Part shown: positions 13,201 through 22,200 of the stretch, piece by piece
Position numbering within the stretch: the stretch's first letter is position 1
Layout of the letters: every line of letters starts with the position of its first letter
Source: Lepus europaeus
Taxonomy: Eukaryota; Chordata; Mammalia; Lagomorpha; Leporidae
Length of the DNA stretch: 64,000 bases
Assembly: GCF_033115175.1 (NCBI RefSeq)
Contig: NC_084837.1
Span: 26,118,266-26,182,265, forward strand
Direction: 5' to 3'
The notes under the pieces: model-generated
What the model saw: only the letters and a program-made list of their open reading frames with translations
Databases searched by the model: none
What the model was told of the DNA's origin: nothing
Made by a program: the position numbers and the translations under genes

Positions 13201-16200
13201 TTATTTGAAATGCAGAGCTAGAGAGAGAGAGAGAGAGAGAGAAAGAGAAAGGGAGAGAGATACTTTCCATCCACTGGTTCACTTTCCAAATAGACACAAG
13301 AGCCAGGGCTAGGCCAGGCCAAAGCCAAGACCCTGGTATTCCATCCAAGTCTCCCAATGGGTACAGGGGCCCAAGCACTTGGGCCATCTTCTACTACCTT
13401 CCCAGGTACATTAGCAGGGAGCCAGACTGACAGTTGAGCAGCCAGGACTCGAGTCTGTGCCCATATCAGATGCCACAATGCCAGCCCCAGGTTTCATTTT
13501 AAAGATTTACCTTTTGGGGCCAGTGCTGTGGCGTAATAAATTAAACCTCTGCCTGCAGCACCATCATCCCATATGGGCACCAGTTCAGTTCTCAGGTGCT
13601 CAGGTGCTCCTCTTCCAGTCCAGCTTCCTGCTAATGGCCTGGGAAAGCAGTAGAAGATGGCCCAAGTGCTTGGGTCCCTGTACCCATGTGGGAGACCCAG
13701 AAGAAGATCTTGGTACCTGGCTTCGGATTGGCACAGCTCCGGCCGTCATGGCCATTTGGGAAGTGAACCAGCAGATGGAAGACCTCTGTCTCTCTCTCTC
13801 TCCCTCTCTGTCTGTAACTTTTGCCTCTCAAATAAATAAATAAATCCTAAAAAAAATTAGCTTTTTACATTTGAAAAGTGTGTGAATGTGTGTGTGTATG
13901 GTGTGTTCATTGATAAATAAGAATTAATCCTGAGTTTAAAACAAGAGAGGAGATAAGAGCTTGGGCTTTGGAATCTAATAAGATTGGGTATAGGTTACTT
14001 AAAGCTTATAGGGATGTTTTGAAGATCAAGTAAGCCAATGAAGGAACTGGCATATAGTAGGTGATCCATAAATGGTACTGTTGATATTATTATTTTAAAT
14101 ATTATTGTTATTAAAAGAATAAAAACTCATGGTTACAAGGTTTTATCTTGATTTCTAGACTACAGAAGTGATGTTCATTTATTCTTTTAATTTTAGGCTA
14201 TTCACCAGCACCTCCAACCTGCTTTATTCTGTGTGGTAATTTTTCATCGGCACCATATGGAAAAAATCAAGTTCAAGCTTTAAAAGGTATTGAGGATCCA
14301 TTTAATAAGAAATATTTCTATACTTATATAAACTAAATTGACAAGAAATCCATAATATTTTCATTTAATTCAAAAGATGTAGGCTATATTTAATCAAATA
14401 TAATTTGATTTTTTTGTGTGTTTAATGTAAATTCAATTTAATATCTCTTTAAAATTTTAGATGCCCTAAAAACTTTGGCAGACGTAATATGTGAATACCC
14501 AAATATTCACCAAAGGTAATGATCTATACTGCTGTATTTTTTATTCAGATAGTTTTATTTAAAAGCATAAATTAATCCTAAGGTTTATATCTAAGCTTAT
14601 TAAGAAATTAATGGGGGGGCCTGTACTGTTGTGTGGCAGGTTAAAGCCACAGCCTACAGCACCAGCATCCCATATAGGCACTGGTTCAAGTCCTGGCTGC
14701 TCCACTTCAGATCCAGCTCCCTGCTAATGCACCTGAGAAAGCAGTGGGTGATGGCCCAAGTGTTTGGGACTCTGCTCCTGGCTCCTGGCTTTGGCCTGGC
14801 CCAGACCTGGCCATTGCGACTATTTGAGAAGAGAACCAGCAGATGAAAACCTCTCTCTTTGTCTCTTCTTCTCTCTTTCTCTAACTCTGCTTTTCTTTTG
14901 TTTTTTGACAGGCAGAGTTAGACAGTGAGAGAGATAGACAGAGAGAAAGTTCTTCCTTCTGTTGGTTCACCCCCCAAAATGGCCGCTACGGCGGGTGCAA
15001 TGCAGTGATCCGAAGCCAGGAGCCAGGTGCTTCCTCCTGGTCTCCCATGCGGGTGCAGGGCCCAAGGATCTGGGCCATCCTCCACTGCCTTCCTGGGCCA
15101 CAGCAGAGAGCTGGACTGGAAGAGGAGCTACCAGGACAGAATTCGGCGCCTCAACCAGGACTAGACCCTGGGGTGCCGGCGCCGCAGGTGGAGGATTAGC
15201 CTAGTGAGCCGCAGTGCCGGCCCTAACTCTGCTTTTCAAATAAATAAATAAATAGATACCTTTTCTTTAAAAAAAAAGGTCTAATAGTAGAAAGGGAAAA
15301 TTAAGAAAATTAAAGGGGCTAAGAAATAAGATTATCCTCATGTCGTAATAATGTATGTTACTGTACTAGAAATTTATAATGAAAAGGTCAAAAGGAGTGA
15401 TAATTTGAGTTTTTTGGTGATATTAAGGATCTAGAGCTTCACTCGTCAACCTAATGGTCACTAGCCACAAATGTCTCTTTACATTTTTATATTTAAGGTT
15501 ACATTAACTAAAGTTAAATAAAATTTAAAATTCAACCCATCAGCCACACCAGCTGCTGTCGATGTGCTCGGGCCAGATACAGGGCATTTCTGTCATCACA
15601 GTGTTGGACCGTGTTGGTCTGGAGACTTTTAGTACTTCATTGATTTGTGGAGTTTTTGTTTTAATTTTTATTTATTTATTTAATTTAAAAGGGAGAGACT
15701 GAGAGGCAGAGAGAAATGTCCCATCCACTGATTTATGCACCAAATGCCTGCACTAGCTAGAGCTGGACCAAGCTGAAGCCAGGAGCCTAGAACTCCATCA
15801 GGTTTTCCATGTGGGTGGTAGAGACCCAATTACTTGAGCCAGCACCTGCTGCCTGCAACAGTGCACATTAGCAGGAAGCTGGGGTTGGGAGCAAAGCCAG
15901 GACTCAAACCCAGGCTCTCCACTATGGGATGTAGGTGTTCCAAGTGACATCTTAACTGTTAGGCCAAATAGTAGTTCATTTATTAAAACTCAGAATTTAA
16001 AAAAAAAAAAGATTTATTTATTTACTTGAGAGGCAGAGTTACAGAGAGAGGGAGAGAGAGATCTTCCCTCCACTGGTTCTCTCCCCAAATGGTGGCAACA
16101 ATTGGAGCTGGGCCAATCTGAAGCCAGGTGCCAGGAGTTTCTTCCATGTCTCCCATGTGGGTTCATGGGCCCAAGCATTTAGGCCATCCTCCACTGCTTT

Positions 16201-19200
16201 CCTGGGCTGTTAGCAGGGAGCTGGATTATAAGTGGAGCAGCCAGGACTGGAACCAGCATCCCATATGGGATGTTGGCCTTAAAGGCAAAGACTTGGTGTT
16301 TAGGCTACTGTATGGTATTTTTTTCTTAATCAATTATGTTGAATTTTGCTGCAGTAGTCGTTTTGTGTTTGTACCTGGTCCAGAAGATCCTGGATTTGGT
16401 TCCATCTTACCAAGGTAAGTGTCATTCAAGTATCTGCAAATCAAGAAAATTTTATAAAATTGTAAAAATACGTTCTGTACTAAATAACTTGTTTTCACAG
16501 GCCGCCACTTGCTGACAGCATCACTAATGAATTCAGACAGAGAGTACCATTTTCAGTTTTTACCACTAATCCTTGCAGGTAAATATGAGCATATTGTTTT
16601 AAGCTTTTTTCCTTTCATTTAAAATATAACAAAAATTCAAAGATCTGAGTTTGGTCTGTTAATGAATAAACACAAAAGGAAAATTCCTTTTATCTATTTT
16701 AGGTTTCCTGAAACTTGAACATAGTTTAACTATATTTAAGTAATTCACTAACAATGATGTTGATGCTTGAGTGATGGATGAGTGGTGTAAAAATACTCTC
16801 CTTATGTGTCCTTTAAGCGGAGTTACAGTGGAAGCATGAAGATTGCATAGTCACTGGTTGTGGTCATCACATCATCATAGGCTTTTACCGGGGGAACACC
16901 CTAAGGGTCAGTCTTTGGTTCATTCTTTCCTGCCTATCTTCACTCCTTCAGGGACTTTATCTATTCCCGTGGCTTTAAATGCCATCTCAGTATTGGCAGC
17001 TGTCACATTTCTATCTCCAGCACAGACCTTTCTCCAGCCCCTGTGTCTCACTGCACACCCTGCAGCTTCTTGAGTGTCTAGTAGACACCTTGACCATGAA
17101 CTTCCGATCTCCCTCCTCTGCCAGCACCGCGTTCACCAGCCTGTTCCATCCTAGTTCATGGCACCTTTTGTCTTCCTGTTAGGATTTTTTTCCTCACATG
17201 CAGTTTCTCAACAAGTCCTATCGACTTCAAAATATCCCCAGAATCCGGCCACTCGTCTCTGCCTCGCGCTCTCTGACCAGCTGCCTGGGTTGTTGTGAAG
17301 CCTCCTACCCAGTCCCTTCCTTCTACCCCTTCCCCTCCGCAGTCTGTTCTTGCCATCGTCGGAGTGAGGGCGGCAGCGCGCTCCCTCCCTGGCCCTGAGA
17401 GCGGTCGTTCAGTACAGCCCACGTGCTCACAGTGCACAGCAAGGCCCTGCGTCCCCTGCCGGGTCACCTCTGTCTCCCTCTCCAACCCTTTACTCCCTCC
17501 GGCCCTCCAGCGTGCCGGCGTGCTCCAGGCTTCCGTGTTCTCCCTCTGATCTCGGCCTGAGGAAGCCCTCGCCCCCAGCGAACATGTGTTCACTCACATC
17601 CTCTTCACTGTAAGCCCTGCCTCCATTTTCATCCTAATACTGCAAGCTGCTGCACATACCCCGTCTCCCACGTGAGCCCTCCTAGCCTGTCTTTTCTTTC
17701 TCCCATTACGTAGTCATTTTCCAGCACACTGTAGAAATAGCAGGTTTTTGGTTTACTTTCTCTGTCACCTCTCGATAGACCGTAAACTGCAGCAGGGCCA
17801 GGGTTTTTGTTCTGTTCGTTCACTCCTAGAACAGCGCCAGGCACATACTGAGAATTCAGTAACTGCTCAGTGCACAGATGGGTTGAAGTTTTGCTTGGTC
17901 AGTTGCTACAAGCATGGATGGCGCTGTAGTGTGCGACACTGGCCTTTAAAATGATCTCGGTTTTCTGAGAAAGCTTCAACTGCTGTTTTCATTTCAGGAT
18001 TCAGTATTGTACACAAGAAATCATTGTCTTTCGTGAAGACTTAGTGAATAAAATGTGCAGGAACTGTGTGCGTTTTCCTAGCAGCAATCTGGATATTCCT
18101 AATCACGTAAGTAACAGTCATCTTTGTAAGCTGTCTTCCACGCTACTGTATGAACTTTGGTTGAGTCACGGGGAATGTGTCCTTGTGTTACGGTGTTTAT
18201 TTGTGGCGCAAGAGCATTTGTACACACTGCTGTGAATGCTAGCCAGGCGGGGTTTCTCAGCCTTCCACTGCAACTGTCCACTCCTGGCCAGAGAGGAGAG
18301 ATAGGCACGGCAAGACATTTTTTTGAGCTTTCTTTTTTGTCTATAAAAACCCTTAAATTGTACCTCAAAATATATTTGTTTAAATAAGCTGTTTATATAC
18401 TTATGCTTATTACACGGATGTGTAGTATTTCATCTTGCAGTTCCAGTGGTCCCTGACATAGAAGGGTACTTGAAAAAGTTTGTGGAAAAACTGAATTCAA
18501 AGATAAGTTGATTTTGGTGCAAAAAAAAATCTGAAATTCTGACTTGGCTTTTTGTGACACACACTTGCCATAAAATTCTGAAGACCCCCTCCCCCATCAT
18601 AGAGCTGTCAACCCCTGGCTACGTGTGGACATCTGAGAAGTGTGGGAGTTGATCCTGTGGAACATTTTCATCATTCATTTTATAATATTTCGTTTACATA
18701 GCCTAAATATTCATTCTTGATTTCACACACGCTATGCAGTTATTTTTCAGTCAACAGAATTAATAAAATAGTTTATTGTACAGCTACAAATACAACTGAT
18801 CCAATATGACTCCTGAGGGAGTAGTTTTCATGGCTTACAATATTAAATGAAAACCCTAGACCCTTGTTCCTAAAATAGAAGACATTTCCTTTCACTTGAT
18901 ACCAGTGTTTCCCAAAGTGCTTTCCTAATTGTTTCTCAATTTTCCATGTTCTGTTGGTAATTAATATTCATTTGAATTCTTTGCCTATTTTCATGTTTAC
19001 AAATTAACTGCAGTTTGTTTTCTTTCATAGTTTGTAAAGACTCTGTTATCCCAAGGCCATCTGACCCCACTACCTCTTTACGTCAGCCCGGTGTACTGGG
19101 CGTATGATTATACTCTGACAGTGTATCCGGTGCCTGATCTACTTGTCATTGCGGACAAATATGATCCTTTCACTGTGACCAATACTGGATGCCTCTGCAT

Positions 19201-22200
19201 AAACCCTGTAAGAATGTGCTGAACCTGGGATAGTCGTTATTTGTCAAGATTTGAGAACATTTCTTTCCATTTAAAAAATACTTAATAAAAGTATTGTTGG
19301 AGTAAAAACATGCAATTAGTGAAACACTGAAGTGATATACACAGAAAATTCCTTACATAACTTTTAGTAAAGTATGACTATGTGACTGTAAGATGACTTT
19401 AGAAAAATCATCTACATGAGTATTTTCCCCTTCAAAGTAGCTTATAATCAGATACCTTTAATTTTTACATGGCAACTATTTCATAATGTTAAAGCCATTG
19501 AGAATTTCTACTGAAATATGACCGACTGAGCAAATACTTTATGAGCAGTGATAAAACACAGTTGTTTGTGTCAAACATGGTAATACTTTCACAAGTCAGG
19601 GTTTTTTTTTTTTTTTTTAAGATTTTTTTATTTATTTGTAAGACAGTTACAGAGTGGGAGGGAGAGGCAGAGAGATCTTCCACCTATTAGTTTACTCCAA
19701 ATGACTGTAATGACCAGTGCTGGGCCAGGCTGAAGACAGAAGCCAAGAGCTTCCAGGTCTCCTGTGTGAGTGCAGGGACCCAAATACATGGGCCATTTTC
19801 TTCTGCTTTCCCAGGTGCATTACCTGGGAGCTGGGTTGGAAGTGCAGCAGCTGGGTTTTGAACTGGCGCCCATATGAGATGCCGGCACTGCAGGTGGCTG
19901 CTTAACCTGCCGGGCTACAGCACTGGCCCTTTACCAGTGATTTTTAATTTTCATGCCTCCTTGACTTGTGAACACAAGAGTTTAATACATCTTTCTTCTG
20001 GGTCATTCCTAGATACACCATGCCCTATTTATTACTTTTTTCTTTGTAGCACGTATTTTGGTTACTGCTTTTGTCAAACATATTTTGTCTGCCTTTCTCT
20101 GAGATGGGACTTATTATCCTCAGCCCTTTTGACATGTCAGACCACATAATTCTGTTAATGAGGGCTGTCTTGTGTACCCCAGGAGGTGAGCAGTGTGTGG
20201 CCAGTAGCATCCCTCTGTTGTGACAACCAAAAATGTCTCCAGATGTTTGCCAAGAGTCCCCTGAAGGATCAGGTCACCCCTGGTTGAGAACCACTGCTCT
20301 GAGGATGAACACACTTAACTGACTGCTTTCACTGCTTGAAATTCATGGCCTGATTTTTGCATAATCTTTATTTACAAATATTCTCACTGGGCCAGCGCTG
20401 TGGCACAGCATGTTAAAGCCCTCAACCTGCAGTGCCAGCATCCCATATGGGTGCCAGTTCAAGTCCTGGCTGCTCCACTTCCAATCCAGCTCCTTGCTAG
20501 TGTGCCTGGGAAAGCAGTGGAGGATGGCCCAAGTGCTTGGGCCCCTGCATACATATGGGAGAACTGGAAGAAGCTCTGGGCTCCTGGCTTTGGATCGGCT
20601 CAGTTGTGGTCATTTGGGGAGTGAAACAGTGGATGGAAGAGCTCTCTCTCTGTCTCTAGTTCCCCCATTAACTCTTTAAAATAAATAAATCTTAAAAAAC
20701 AAAAAACAAATATTCTTTCACAATGAAGCTATTTCCTTATTTAAATTTAACTGGATATTCCCAAAGTTAATATCCTATTTAATCTTTAAAAAATGTTTTT
20801 CCTTTTTTATATCCTTATTTATATCTTTTGAGCAATGCCAAAACTTGCCTTTGGCTTTGCTTCATCCGTCTTGGTACTTCTGTTAATGAACACGTGCTAT
20901 GGGATGGGCATTGGGTTGGGTGCCAGGGCTACAAAAGCTCCATGTGCTCAGTAACTAGTTGCATAGTAGCAGGCAACCCTGTGTGCTTACAGCTCAGTTG
21001 CTTCGGGGGCATGCGGAAGGGGCAAGACTTTTGGAACCAGCTTGAGTGTCTGGGGTGCATGTTTAGCTTTACACAGCACTGTTTATGTCTTATACTAAGT
21101 AGAGTTACTCCGAAGCCTTTGCCTTGGACTCTCGTCAACTTGAGACTTGCTCCACGTGGAGCTTACAGTAACACATTCTCTCTATAGAGAGCAGGCTAAA
21201 ATCTCTCATTTTACACATTCTGTGGCTTTACTTTTGAGTATTAATTTTAAAAATAGGGATTACGTTTTATAAAAGTTGAATATTCACTTATATTATATAA
21301 TATTATAATATTCACTTTTTCTCTCCAAAGGGCTCTTTTCCAAGAAGTGGATTTTCATTCAAAGTTTTTTACCCTTCCAGCAAGACGGTAGAAGACAGGT
21401 AAGTGAGCCCACAGAAAAGGCGAGGAGCCGCAAGCCTGCCATTCCCTAGGTGTACTGAGATTCTAAAAGATGCCCATCGAAGTGTTATAGGCTGAGCTTC
21501 CTGGGGTCACGCCGTGCAACACAGAACTGTAGGTGCTCGGTGGTACATTTGTGTTACACAGACAAAGAAGGGTTTTCTCAGGGCGTTCTTGGATGAGTGG
21601 TGGAGGTGGGCTCGTTCCTGCAGGCTGACCCCATGATGCTGCTTTTCTCAGAGTCAGCCCTGCCCTCCATGTGATTCTCAAAGCCTGGGGGCTCTACCTT
21701 AGACTGGTGAGGAGCTGGGTGTGAGTGTGGTGATGGTTGGGGGCAGGGAGTGCAGAGTGGCCCTGGGAAAGAAGAAAGCGGTCTCCTGGCAGGTGTGGTT
21801 TCCACGGGCTCACCTCCACACCACCTGCATCACAGTCCTCAGCGGTCCTGTGAGCTCCCGCCTCTGGTGAAGAACAGGTGGCCAGTAGTTACACACCAGG
21901 TTCTCGTCAGATAACAGAATCTGAACACACAGCACAACTGTCTTTATTTATGCATTGGACATATTTGTCTAAATAAAAATGCAAAGGTGAAACGAAAATT
22001 TCAAATAATTCTTAAAAGTATAAAATTGAGAAGATAAATAATCTGTGCTTTCCAACCCTGAAACCGTGATTAACAGCTTCTTTGTTTCCTGGGGGTAACA
22101 TGTTACACATATACTCTTGCTGCTCACTACTCATGGGGGGCCCAAGTCCATTCTTGAATTTCACTCTTGGGCTCTCTCCATTGGCATGTACTTGATTCTT

